From: Clostridiaceae bacterium Marseille-Q4149
GTDB lineage: Bacteria; Bacillota; Clostridia; Oscillospirales; Oscillospiraceae
Direction of reading: 5' to 3'
Assembly (NCBI GenBank): GCA_018228685.1
Contig: CP073691.1
Span: 496,001 to 560,000 of the forward strand
DNA: 64,000 nucleotides
Below, piece by piece: positions 35,873 through 45,117 of this stretch (positions are counted from its first letter, which is position 1; each line of letters starts with the position of its first letter). The translations under genes and the position numbers were made by a program. Below the pieces are notes generated by a model. It was not told the origin of the DNA. It saw nothing but the letters and a program-made list of their open reading frames with translations, and did no database searches.

Positions 35873-36919
35873 TTACATCCAGCGCGCGTAGAGCGTCATG
35901 TTGCTGCGCACCGGGTCTTTCTGTGTATCCCAGGGCTTGGTGTGCGCCTGATCTGCATACCAGCCGCCGAACACGGCACCGGGCTTCGTGGGCGTCATGA
36001 CTTCGCCAATGACGCTGCCCCGCTTCACGGAAACGGCCTCCAGCTCTGTGCCGCCGCTGGTCTCAAAGCGGACCTTCTTCTTGCCCAGCAGGGCCAGCAG
36101 GATCAGCAGCAAGGCCAGCAGGCCCACACCACCGATGATCCACCAGGTGGCGCTTCCTGCGGCGGCACCCTCGGCCCAGTTGGCGTAGAGGGTCATGTTG
36201 CCCTTAACGGTGTCCTTGTGGAAGTCCCACTTTTGAGTGCGGTCCAGGTCTCTGTACCAGCCCTCCAGGTGGTAGCCCTCCCGGATAGGATCCTCGGGCT
36301 TTTTCACCTTTTCACCGTACTGGACGGTCTGGGAGGGGACCTCCGTGCCGCCGTTGCTCTCAAAGGTAACGGTGCAATCCGTGGTGACGATGACGGACAC
36401 GCTGTTATCCTTCACGGCGTATCCGGCCATGCCGTCCTGGGTGGAAACCAGGGTGTTGGTGGGGATAAGCTGCGACACACCCTTCGTGCCGATGACCTTC
36501 ATCTGAAAGCTGCCGACTACCACCTCCGGCTCCCATGCCTCGCCGCCCTTAAAGGACACGAAGTTCAGATAGAAGGCCCGCCCGCCGGTGCGGCGGCCTA
36601 AGTCGCTCCAGCGGATGCCGGGAGAGGTCATGACGCTGCCCTCCACCAGCTGGAGGAAGGTGTCGTCGTACTCGATTTCCGTCTGCATACCGTACATATC
36701 GGCGCTTTCCTGGGCATCGGTGCGCTTGAGCACCAGGGTCACGGTGATGGTCTCGCCGGTGGTGGCCCGCACCTCGTATGCACCGCCTACGGACAGGTCA
36801 AAATTGTAGCTGCGGCTCTCGTCCGTTTTGCCGCCCGTCTGCGAGGCAAAGGCTGCGGTGGGCAGCAGGCACAGCAGCAGACACAGGGCTGCCAATAGTG
36901 TAAAAATGCGTTTTCTCAT
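35873..36919 (-). CDS. Membrane-anchored cohesin-like protein with InlB-type repeats
   Basis: 348 residues from the ATG at 36919 (AAGGAG upstream; a longer start is hydrophilic). Signal peptide (MRKRIFTLLAALCLLLCLLP), a cohesin-like domain (25-175: GETITVTLVLKRTD, MQTEIEYDDTFLQLVEGS), one Listeria-Bacteroides (InlB B) repeat (about 185-245: VTFESNGGTEVPSQTVQYGE...MTLYANW), a membrane helix (about 255-278: WWIIGGVGLLALLLILLALL) followed by KKK, then a second InlB-type repeat to the C-terminus. As a cohesin with a membrane helix it is the likely cell anchor for dockerin proteins. A repeat on the cytoplasmic side of the helix is odd. Confidence 0.85.
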   Translation of the reverse strand: MRKRIFTLLAALCLLLCLLPTAAFASQTGGKTDESRSYNFDLSVGGAYEVRATTGETITVTLVLKRTDAQESADMYGMQTEIEYDDTFLQLVEGSVMTSPGIRWSDLGRRTGGRAFYLNFVSFKGGEAWEPEVVVGSFQMKVIGTKGVSQLIPTNTLVSTQDGMAGYAVKDNSVSVIVTTDCTVTFESNGGTEVPSQTVQYGEKVKKPEDPIREGYHLEGWYRDLDRTQKWDFHKDTVKGNMTLYANWAEGAAAGSATWWIIGGVGLLALLLILLALLGKKKVRFETSGGTELEAVSVKRGSVIGEVMTPTKPGAVFGGWYADQAHTKPWDTQKDPVRSNMTLYARWM

Positions 36920-36996
36920 GCTGATCTCCTTCTCTCTCCGACCGGTTGGGCCGTTTTTTGCCCGGACTGGCCGGTGCGAAGTCCCCAACGAGGGAA

Positions 36997-37025
36997 AGCC
37001 TCCCCTCCCGCTGGGAGGGGAGGCT
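36997..37025. repeat. GC-rich hairpin repeat B
   Basis: AGCCTCCCCTCCC, loop GCT, GGGAGGGGAGGCT: a perfect 13-bp stem, almost the same as repeat A at 31709-31736. It sits between the cohesin genes. Confidence 0.75.
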
Positions 37026-37034
37026 GACAGGGCC

Positions 37035-39251
37035 TTAGTTAAACTGATTTACGATGGTCACGGCGTCGGTGGCATCCACCGTCTTAGTGGCGTTTACATC
37101 GGCCCGCAGGAACTTCTCCACGGAAACCTGGGTGAAGTCACTGTATGCGCCGTTATACATATCGTAGACCAGCTGTGCATCGTTGACATCCACTTTCCCG
37201 GTCCTATTCACATCGAAGCTCGGGGTGATGGTGACCACATTGTCTGCGGCGGAGATGGCGACCTTGGCGGCGGCCTCCTCCTGGGTCAGGGTCTGATTCT
37301 TGTCCACGATCACCAGCCATGCGTACTGATCCGTGCCGTAGGCATTGACCTTATACATGGTGTTGCCGTCATAGGTGAATGCCTTGCCGCCCTCCGGAGT
37401 ACCCTTGACCGTGACCAGCATCATGGTCTTGTCATTCAGCTCCAGGTAGGTGGATACGCTTACCTCCTCCGCCTTTTGGGAAACCTTTTCCACCTTCACG
37501 ACCAGGTTCCAGCTATTGGCGTATCTATACAGATAGTCGTTATAATTCACGGCCTCGACCACATATTTCCCATTGCCAAGGCTGCGCACGGTGGCGGGCC
37601 TCTTAGAAGCTGTGGGAGTGTTGAGGGGCTGATAGTAAGCCGTGACGGTGTAGTCGCAGCTCTCGTGCTGGTTCAGCGTGAAGTAGTAGGGCATATTCTT
37701 GCCCATAGAGCTTGCATTCCCGGAGGCTGCGTCCTCAGCGCCGTTGCCGGTGAACACGACCGGAATACCAGATTCTGTGTTGGCGGAGATCCATATTTTC
37801 ACACCTCCAACGATTTCTTTTCCAGGGATCGTGTAGGTGAGGGTGCCATCGTCATTGGCAGTGGGGACCGCTATGACTGTATGGACAAAGGGATCCCCGT
37901 TGTCTACATTGTAAATTACACTGTAGGAGTAGCCGGCTCTCGGGGCGACGGTGAAGGAGTAGTCATTCAGATAGGTGACTGTCTCCGGGCCCTTGGTCAC
38001 ATCCTGCTCCACATCTGTGTCAATCTTGTATGTCACATCGTACTGCTTGGGGGTCTTGCCGGTGCAGGTGACCTCCACATTGCCGGAGATATTCTCGATG
38101 GTGTAGGTGTCATTTGCGCCGAAGGTCAAGCCCTCGTTGACGGTGTCGCCCATCTTCACAGTGAAGGTGTAGGTATAGTGGCTGTCCACGGGCTTGAAGG
38201 TGAAGCTGCCGCCGCTGGGGACCAGGCGGGTCTCTGCGTCGGAGGTAAACTCATCCGGCAGGGTCACGGTGAAGTTATTGGCGTTGACCACGGTGTCGGC
38301 GTCGGAAATGGCGGCATCCGGGGCGTCGAAGTTGATGGAGTTGGCATCCAGATCAAATTTGGCGTTGATCAGCTTCACGGTGGAGGTGGCAGTCGCCTTG
38401 GCGGTGAAGTCCAGAGCCAGAGCTTCGCCCAGAGCCAGGGGAGCACCGTAGCGGCGGACCCGAACGGTGCCGTTGTTGTCCTCCACAGTCAGGTTGGCGG
38501 CAGCATTGGAGGTGGTGTTCAGGGTCAGGGCCGCCGGGTCGTAGGTAAAGGTCATGTCATAGGCGTTGAAGCCGGTGATGCCCTTTTCAGAGGAGGCGAC
38601 AGTCACAGGAATGCGAACCTTCTGGCTTGCAGCAACCTGCTGGTCAGCACCCATAGAAACAGAGTAGCCGGTAGCCGTGGCAACAGGGCCGGCCCCATCG
38701 GGTGCGATAGTCACCCTAAATGGGTTGCTCTCGCCGTGGTCAAATCCACCATTTGTGGTATCGTATTCTTCCCAATCAATCCATAGGCAAGAATCCATAC
38801 TGGTTTCACCGGTTTCATCATTATTATATAAAAGAACCTCTTGTGCCTCCGTTATATTTTCTAAAGCGACAAGAGTAACTTTACATAGTTCACCTGCGGG
38901 GACAATAATACCTTCTCCCGAACCATCATCGCCCCATTCAAGCATACTAAATACGCCGTACGCTTTCATGTTTTCTGTAGTCGGTGCCTTAAAAAACACA
39001 CTATTAGTATAGTCTACGCTTTTATATTCAAAAGCGCTTTTGTCATATTTTAATGCAATTGTAATATTGTTGACCGGACTTAGCTGTTCACTCAATGTAT
39101 ATGTAACGGTAATCGTTTCACCAGGTTTAACGGAGTCTTTGTCAACAGAAGTAACAATCTTAGGGCTATCGCCCTCCGCCGCGAATGCGGCGGAGGGGAT
39201 CATCCCTAAGACAAGAAGCAAAGCGAGCAGTATAGAACAAATTTTCTTCAT
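37035..39251 (-). CDS. Cohesin-like and dockerin protein 2
   Basis: 738 residues. Signal peptide (MKKICSILLALLLVLGMIPS). Cohesin-like domain 1 (30-170: VDKDSVKPGETITVTYTLSE), cohesin-like domain 2 (about 195-325: GYSVSMGADQQVAASQKVRI, NAYDMTFTYDPAALTL), beta modules (325-610), a penultimate domain (LELNDKTMMLVTVKGTPEGG) and a dockerin (about 672-738) of the same unusual class as the 31.8 kb gene: DVNRTGKVDVNDAQLVYD, with a degenerate second loop DVNATKTVDATD. It is clearly paralogous to that gene over its whole length, so one arose by duplication within the cluster. The upstream RBS lies within GGAGGCAAGAA. Confidence 0.88.
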   Translation of the reverse strand: MKKICSILLALLLVLGMIPSAAFAAEGDSPKIVTSVDKDSVKPGETITVTYTLSEQLSPVNNITIALKYDKSAFEYKSVDYTNSVFFKAPTTENMKAYGVFSMLEWGDDGSGEGIIVPAGELCKVTLVALENITEAQEVLLYNNDETGETSMDSCLWIDWEEYDTTNGGFDHGESNPFRVTIAPDGAGPVATATGYSVSMGADQQVAASQKVRIPVTVASSEKGITGFNAYDMTFTYDPAALTLNTTSNAAANLTVEDNNGTVRVRRYGAPLALGEALALDFTAKATATSTVKLINAKFDLDANSINFDAPDAAISDADTVVNANNFTVTLPDEFTSDAETRLVPSGGSFTFKPVDSHYTYTFTVKMGDTVNEGLTFGANDTYTIENISGNVEVTCTGKTPKQYDVTYKIDTDVEQDVTKGPETVTYLNDYSFTVAPRAGYSYSVIYNVDNGDPFVHTVIAVPTANDDGTLTYTIPGKEIVGGVKIWISANTESGIPVVFTGNGAEDAASGNASSMGKNMPYYFTLNQHESCDYTVTAYYQPLNTPTASKRPATVRSLGNGKYVVEAVNYNDYLYRYANSWNLVVKVEKVSQKAEEVSVSTYLELNDKTMMLVTVKGTPEGGKAFTYDGNTMYKVNAYGTDQYAWLVIVDKNQTLTQEEAAAKVAISAADNVVTITPSFDVNRTGKVDVNDAQLVYDMYNGAYSDFTQVSVEKFLRADVNATKTVDATDAVTIVNQFN

Positions 39252-39272
39252 TTCTTGCCTCCTAACCCTGGA

Positions 39273-42200
39273 TTAAGTATTCGATGTGAAACTGGTAATT
39301 TGGCCGCTCGCGTATTTCTCAAGCAAGGAGAGGTCAGTTGAGTCAACCTTTCCATCCTTATTTACATCAGCTTGAGAGAGTTGTGCTCCGCTGAGTGTAG
39401 TCTTGTTTGCCAAATAATCCCGCAACAATTCAACATCGCTTTCGTCCACATATCCAAAGGGATCCAGGTCTACATTACCCTTGTCGGGAGTTGCCAAACC
39501 AATCAATTTAGTCTGCCAAAGCAATGCAGGACTATATCGACTGGCACCAAATGCGGCTTCATCCAACCCACTGTTCATTGTGTTTACAAAGGCAGTAGAG
39601 GTCATGCGCGAGAGTGCTACCGCAGTAGCCTTTTGCGAAGTGCTCTTAGCACTGCCGATACCCTGGGCGCAGGTGAAGTTCAAATAGTACAGGTTGGACA
39701 TTGCGGCGGAGGCGTTGTTGGTCATACCGACCACAGCGCCCACATTGCTGCCGGGGCTCTTTACATAGGCCCGGTTGAAGCAGTTCTTGACAGAAGCAGA
39801 CGCACCGGAAGCGAAGGCCACGATACCCGCCACATAGTTGCCGGCACCGGTGATGCTGCCGGTGTTGTAGCAAGCAGTGACGCCCTTGGTAGTCTGACCC
39901 ACGATGCCGGCCACATAGCCGTTGCCGGTGATCGCACCGCCGTTGTAGCAGCCGGTAATGGTACCGGTAGCGTAGCCGGTGATGCCGCCCACATACTGAT
40001 AGGCATGGATGGTGCCTTCGTTGCCGCAGTTGGTGGCGTTGGAATTCACCAGACGGCCTGCAACGCCGCCCACGCTGCTCCAGTTGCCATTCACGCGGGT
40101 AACCGTGATGTCAACATCGGAGACAACGCCGGAGATGTTGGTATAGTTGGCGTAGGCCACCACGCCGCCGGAATAGGCGTTGGCAACGCTGCCCGTGGAG
40201 GTCAGGTACATCTTGCCGGTCACCTTCAGATTCTGAATGGTGGCGTAGCTGCTGCTGGTGCCGTTCACATAGCCGAACAGTCCCTTATACGGAGCCGAGG
40301 TAGTGGTGGCACTATAGTAGATGCCCATGTTCTTCACGGTGTGATTTTTGCCGTCAAAGCTGCCCTTGAAGGCCGTGCTGGCGGTAGTGCCTCCGATGGG
40401 CGTCCAGTTGTAGCCGGCCAGGTCAATATCACCCGTCAGCGCACCGTTGATGGCATAGCTCCCGCCGTTGACTTGCGCCGCAAACCAAGCCAGCTCCGCT
40501 GCGGTACCAATCTGATACACGCCGTCGGTCAGAGTGGGCTGCGTCTTGGTGGTGCCGTCCCATGCGCCGGCAGCAGAGGCCGTCAGCGGAATGGTCTTGG
40601 TCAGCACACCGCCGGACACATTGGCCTTGTCTGCACTGCCCAGGTAGAAGCTGCCGTAGACATAGTCGCAGCCGGCGCAGAGCACCGCATAGGTGTAAGT
40701 GCCGTAGGGCAGATTCTCATACTCGCCGTTGCTGTTGGCGGTATGGACATTGCCTGCGGCATCCGTCAGCGTCACAGTGGGCGTGGCGGTGGTGGGATTG
40801 GTAATATTCAGCTTCAGCTTGAAGTTATAGCGCGGAGTGACCTCCACATTCACATTGGGGAAACGGTTCAAGCAGAAGTTCACCGTGACCGCATTGAAGT
40901 TCGTGCCCACGCCGGTATCCGACATGTTATACAGGGTGGCAAACGGGTTCGCCGCCGAGTACATGGACCCGTAGGTATAACCGTTGGTGAGCTGAACATT
41001 GGCGGTGCTGCCGGAGCCAAAGTCCACATTCGTCGGGATTGTCAGCTCCAGCTTGGCCTGATCCATCTGCTGATACTGGGCGACATTGGTCTTATAGGCC
41101 GTATCGCCGATGGAATAGAACAGGTTGTAGGTAGTGGGGTTGAAGATACCACTGTACTTGTAGATGCCACGGTAGCTGCCCTCGAAGGTGAGAGACACCT
41201 TATCGCCGGGCATGATCTCCGTCTCCTGGGGATTGGAGGCGTTGGTGACCGTGGCGGTCACTTCGGCCACACGAGCCAGACTGTAGGAGGTGCCGGTGCT
41301 ATCATGCATCTTGATGATCACAGTACCGCCAGCCAGCCCAGCTTCGCGGAAGCCCAGGAGACTTGCGTGATACTTGCCGCTGGAATCCGCCGTCAAGGTG
41401 GTCCAGCCGGAAAGATTGCTCACCATAGTGTCCTCGTCCGTGGTGACAATGGCGTACTGAACCGTCGTTGTGCCGCTGCTGGACACCGAGAAGTCCAGAG
41501 TGGGAGCGGTGTCGTTACTCAGATAGAACCAGTTGTCGTAGTTATAATCCCACGCCGTCGGGCGAGAAGAACTCAAGCCGTTGGAATTATAGGCGATATT
41601 GGCTTTTGCATTGCCGTTTTCGGTCGCATCATTGGTAAGCACGAACACACTGGTGCGCGCGGGATTGGTGGCCGGGTAGAGGCCGCCGTGGGTGCCGTGC
41701 TCGTCAGCGGTCGTGTAGACATCCAGTGCCTTATACTTCACGGCAACGATAGTTGTGCCATCGGGCTTGACATCCAGCCAATTGCCCTTGGCGTTGCCGC
41801 CGGATGCCGCCTCGACAGAACCCTTCTCGCTCAGCACCTGGGCCTTGAACTCGGGCTCGATCATGATGTTCATGGCATCGCTGTCAATGATCTGCCACAG
41901 ACGGTAGGCGCGGACACGCTCAGAATCCTTTTCCGTGTACTTATAGCCGGTGGGATCCAAATACGCCTGGATCTCCGCCTCGTCACGGGTCTTGGTAATG
42001 GTGCCAAGGTTGCCAAACCCGTGATAGTACTGATCCGTGCAATCTCCACTGTTGAAAGTGAAGGTCTTGGAGAAGTTGGCAGAATTGCTCTTGAGCCAAC
42101 CGGCCTTGGTGACATAGTTCGTTACACCAGAGCGATTGTCCTCCAAACGCCAGGTGTAGTTGGAGTTGCTCTTGCTGATCTTGTAGGTCAATTCTCTTGT

Positions 42201-43190
42201 GCCGACAGTTCCAGCATCTTTGCCAGCGATCGCGTTCCCGGTCGCCGGGGTGATCTCTTGCGTATTAAAGTTGTTGAACTGGAAATATAGATGGAAGTCC
42301 GCATAAATGGGGACTGTCACCGTCATCGTTATCGCCTGGGAGAGCGACAGATTCTTGGTAACTACCGAGTACCCCGCAGCAGTCGTATTATTGATAGACT
42401 GCGTGAAGATGAAGCTGTTAGCGGCCTCATTGATAGGATCCACATAGGCGTTCCAAAGAGCCGCGTTGCCGGCAGCGTACATCATGAAGGGATAGTAGGT
42501 GTAGTTACTGCCGGTGGGAGTATAGGGCGTTCCGTGCTGCACATCACCACCCATGATGGGCATGACCACACGAGCCGTATAGTCATCAGCGGTAAAATAG
42601 TCGCTGCTGTTCTTTTTGCTCGTGGTATAGATGGAGTGCAGGCGCAGATAAATATCCGTGCCGCCGCCGGTGCCGCCGTCCACATTGGTCTCAGTGGGCA
42701 GGGTCAAGCTGTGGCCGCCCAGGTAAACATTTGCGCTGGTTTCCGAAGCTTTGTAGCCATAGGCGCGGAAGGAATATCTGCCGGCGGCCAGGCTGGCATA
42801 GAAATTGTTGTAGTTATCTGCCAGCGTGCCGGTAGAATCGGGCGCAGCCGTGGTAAAATCACTGGCCTTAAAGGTCAGAGGGCTGTAACCTTTCAGCTCA
42901 TAATCCTGCCCCTTGACAGTGATCATGTATTTGCCGTTAACCACGGCGATGGACTGGTCATGGTCCTCATAGATGTACTGGGTCTTGCCATCAACTTCAT
43001 AGGAAGCCAGGTAGTCAGCGCCCTTATCGTCAAGACCAGCCGTCTTGTAGAGCTTGATCAGCGGATACTTGCTGCCATTGGTGGAATAGTTCATATCCTG
43101 ACCAACATGGAAAGTATAGTGCTGCTTGATCGAGTCGTCTACGGTCAGTGTCAGCGTCCAAGTGTCCGTGGACAGACCGGCAGAGTTCAT
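39273..43190 (-). CDS. GLUG-repeat dockerin adhesin, C-terminal part of a frameshifted gene
   Basis: 1,305 residues from the first ATG, but the frame is open back to about 43465 and joins the fragment at 43445-44290 by a single-base shift. Large beta-rich surface region (1-830), then glycine-rich GLUG-type repeats (about 900-1190: GGITGYATGTITGCYNGGAI, VAGIVGQTTKGVTACYNTGS) typical of adhesins. The dockerin is at the end (about 1238-1305): DLDPFGYVDESDVELL and DVNKDGKVDSTDLSLL. The first loop is divergent, a third dockerin type in this cluster. If intact, the protein would have about 1,670 residues. Confidence 0.82.
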   Translation of the reverse strand: MNSAGLSTDTWTLTLTVDDSIKQHYTFHVGQDMNYSTNGSKYPLIKLYKTAGLDDKGADYLASYEVDGKTQYIYEDHDQSIAVVNGKYMITVKGQDYELKGYSPLTFKASDFTTAAPDSTGTLADNYNNFYASLAAGRYSFRAYGYKASETSANVYLGGHSLTLPTETNVDGGTGGGTDIYLRLHSIYTTSKKNSSDYFTADDYTARVVMPIMGGDVQHGTPYTPTGSNYTYYPFMMYAAGNAALWNAYVDPINEAANSFIFTQSINNTTAAGYSVVTKNLSLSQAITMTVTVPIYADFHLYFQFNNFNTQEITPATGNAIAGKDAGTVGTRELTYKISKSNSNYTWRLEDNRSGVTNYVTKAGWLKSNSANFSKTFTFNSGDCTDQYYHGFGNLGTITKTRDEAEIQAYLDPTGYKYTEKDSERVRAYRLWQIIDSDAMNIMIEPEFKAQVLSEKGSVEAASGGNAKGNWLDVKPDGTTIVAVKYKALDVYTTADEHGTHGGLYPATNPARTSVFVLTNDATENGNAKANIAYNSNGLSSSRPTAWDYNYDNWFYLSNDTAPTLDFSVSSSGTTTVQYAIVTTDEDTMVSNLSGWTTLTADSSGKYHASLLGFREAGLAGGTVIIKMHDSTGTSYSLARVAEVTATVTNASNPQETEIMPGDKVSLTFEGSYRGIYKYSGIFNPTTYNLFYSIGDTAYKTNVAQYQQMDQAKLELTIPTNVDFGSGSTANVQLTNGYTYGSMYSAANPFATLYNMSDTGVGTNFNAVTVNFCLNRFPNVNVEVTPRYNFKLKLNITNPTTATPTVTLTDAAGNVHTANSNGEYENLPYGTYTYAVLCAGCDYVYGSFYLGSADKANVSGGVLTKTIPLTASAAGAWDGTTKTQPTLTDGVYQIGTAAELAWFAAQVNGGSYAINGALTGDIDLAGYNWTPIGGTTASTAFKGSFDGKNHTVKNMGIYYSATTTSAPYKGLFGYVNGTSSSYATIQNLKVTGKMYLTSTGSVANAYSGGVVAYANYTNISGVVSDVDITVTRVNGNWSSVGGVAGRLVNSNATNCGNEGTIHAYQYVGGITGYATGTITGCYNGGAITGNGYVAGIVGQTTKGVTACYNTGSITGAGNYVAGIVAFASGASASVKNCFNRAYVKSPGSNVGAVVGMTNNASAAMSNLYYLNFTCAQGIGSAKSTSQKATAVALSRMTSTAFVNTMNSGLDEAAFGASRYSPALLWQTKLIGLATPDKGNVDLDPFGYVDESDVELLRDYLANKTTLSGAQLSQADVNKDGKVDSTDLSLLEKYASGQITSFTSNT

Positions 43191-43444
43191 GGCATGGAAC
43201 TCATAGACATATGTACCGGCGGTGTTCTCCGTGATTTGGATCGTAGTAGCACCGAACAGGGCCGTGGAGAAGTAGTACGGCCCCTTCTTTTCGCCGGTTC
43301 CGACCGCTCTGTAATAGAAATAGTCGGTGTAGCTCAGAGAAGAACCGTCCGGATTCTCGAAGATATTGCCCGCCTGCAGATCGGACAGGTTATAGGCGTA
43401 TCCTACCGAAACGGTTGCACTTGCGGTGACCGGGACGCCGCTCT

Positions 43445-44290
43445 TCAGCCGCGGGACCTGTGTGCCTCCGCAGCGGTCAGAACAATGGTGTGGGTAGCCG
43501 TGCCGCTGTCGTCGGTAGCGGTAAGCACGATCGTATACTCACCAGCCGCAGTAGGGGTATAGCTCAAGGTAGAGCCGTTCAGCGTTTGCGCAGCGCCGTT
43601 GACGGTTGCCGTATAGGTCAACGCATCGCCATCGGCATCCGTAAACATTTCAGCCACGTCCAGCGCCCAGGCATTACCGAGTGTTACATTGGCTGTGGTA
43701 ATTGCACCGGGAGTGACCGCAGGTGCCGACTTGCCTTCATAGGTGAAGGCGAGGAAGTGGACGGGCGCATAGCTGGCGCTGCCGTCATACTCCGGCGCAT
43801 AGGCAGTTCCGCTACCATCTGCACCCAGCACAAAGCTCTTTTGGACCGTGGTCCCATCCTCGGCGGTACGGGAGTAGTTCAAGGGGATTGTGATTGTGAT
43901 ATCCCCATTGCTCTCCGTATAGGCCATTTCTACACCGCCGCCAGTCCACTGCGGCACATCGGCGTAGTAGCCGGATGCTTCACCGCTTGTGGCATTGGTC
44001 AGTATGGCAGCGTCTTTGTATGTGGCCTTTACATAGGTCGTGCCTGTGGGAACGGTGACCAAATAATAGGGCACATTCTCGAAAGCAGAGTAGCCGGTAA
44101 AGGTCACAGGGTTCTGCACACTGATAGTTGCCGTTCCTGTGGTTTGGTCATTCGCACCATAGGGAACAATACTATCCAGCGGCGCAGCTACTGTGCCTTG
44201 TTCCGTTGCAAAGACTGCCGTGGGAAGGATGGACAGAACCATCATGAGCGCAAGCAGCATTGAAAGGAACTTTTTCGCTGTCTTTTGCAT
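43445..44290 (-). CDS. N-terminal part of the frameshifted GLUG dockerin gene
   Basis: 281 residues from the ATG at 44290 (AGAGGAGA upstream). Signal peptide (MQKTAKKFLSMLLALMMVLS, cleavage near VFA-TE), a beta domain, and a cadherin-like domain (WALDVAEMFTDADGDALTYT) whose repeat continues in the -1 frame after the stop near 43445. The last in-frame residues (AEAHRSRG) are unrelated to the fold, whereas the shifted frame gives TQVPRLKSGVPVTASATVSV. A single G lost from GAGGGC to give GAGGC would explain it. Confidence 0.82.
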   Translation of the reverse strand: MQKTAKKFLSMLLALMMVLSILPTAVFATEQGTVAAPLDSIVPYGANDQTTGTATISVQNPVTFTGYSAFENVPYYLVTVPTGTTYVKATYKDAAILTNATSGEASGYYADVPQWTGGGVEMAYTESNGDITITIPLNYSRTAEDGTTVQKSFVLGADGSGTAYAPEYDGSASYAPVHFLAFTYEGKSAPAVTPGAITTANVTLGNAWALDVAEMFTDADGDALTYTATVNGAAQTLNGSTLSYTPTAAGEYTIVLTATDDSGTATHTIVLTAAEAHRSRG

Positions 44291-44548
44291 TTCCAATCTC
44301 CTCTCAGAAAATTTTTTTATAATAAGGCCTGCCGGCATTATTACCTTAGCTGTGAGCACATTTTCGCATCCAATAAGAAAATAACAAGGTTATATAGAGG
44401 CGCAACACCCCATTATAATTGGTGTTGCGTTCCGATCTGTCCAAGGCGAAAGGTGCTTTCGTTAAGAGGATTGGGCGGAAGGGGCTGGCTAAGCCCCTCC
44501 TGCCCATATGGAAAAGCTGGCGGATTTCCGCCCTCGACTTGACAGACT

Positions 44549-45004
44549 CTAATCAAGCATCACATCTGCAACGGGAGACTCTTCCTCAACTTCGCATTCG
44601 CATTTGCGCTGCTTGGCTCGCTCGGCCCGCGCTGCCCGTTTAGCGTCACGCTCGACCCGATGCAGCTGAATTTGAATACTCTTTTCTTTTTGATAGCGCC
44701 CGCAATTTCTATTGCGGGGGTTTTTGTATATAGGATTCAAATGGGCGGCTCTCAGCGCATCTTTCCAATCGCCAAAGCGCTCTGCGATGTAACTGCCGCC
44801 GACGATCTCGATGGGGGCAGGGGACTTTCCCCAATGTCCGGCGCAGCGCCGGAGATAGGCAACCAGCTGATCCAGGCTGTCGCCAGCGTGTTTTTCCGCA
44901 AATGCGCGGTCCTGTTCAGCCAATGCATCCCGTGTTCTTTTGGCAATGTGCTGCTCATACCAATTCGCTCCGTCAAAATTTTGCGCACCTGCTACTTTAC
45001 CCAT
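44549..45004 (-). CDS. Homing-endonuclease-associated-repeat protein
   Basis: 151 residues from the ATG at 45004, which has GGAGGT at good spacing (the GTG two codons earlier is too close). Residues 45-90 (LDQLVAYLRRCAGHWGKSPA...RFGDWKDALRAAHL) match the helical repeat seen alongside homing endonucleases and in phage-type DNA-binding proteins. The C-terminus is very basic (HRVERDAKRAARAERAKQRK) and the last residues are acidic. Probable DNA-binding protein. It lies downstream, on the minus strand, of the invertible promoter at 45471-45499 and so is a likely target of the switch, directly before the dockerin cluster. Confidence 0.72.
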   Translation of the reverse strand: MGKVAGAQNFDGANWYEQHIAKRTRDALAEQDRAFAEKHAGDSLDQLVAYLRRCAGHWGKSPAPIEIVGGSYIAERFGDWKDALRAAHLNPIYKNPRNRNCGRYQKEKSIQIQLHRVERDAKRAARAERAKQRKCECEVEEESPVADVMLD

Positions 45005-45117
45005 GGGCACACCTCCTTATGATGGTAAAAATAATACGCCGACAGCCCTAAAAAGGGTCATCAGCGCACACTCTTACTGTTTAGCACCACGGAGAGAGCG
45101 CCCGCTGCCTTTGAGTC

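Noticed and set aside
39372..42290. 972-residue open frame on the + strand opposite the GLUG dockerin gene
   Set aside because: Antisense shadow of a GC-rich repetitive gene; valine/glycine-rich, no signal or binding site.
44447..44461. CGAAAG GTG CTTTCG, a possible third inversion half-site
   Set aside because: Arms are in the opposite order, the spacer is 3 bp not 7, and the match is only 6 bp per arm.
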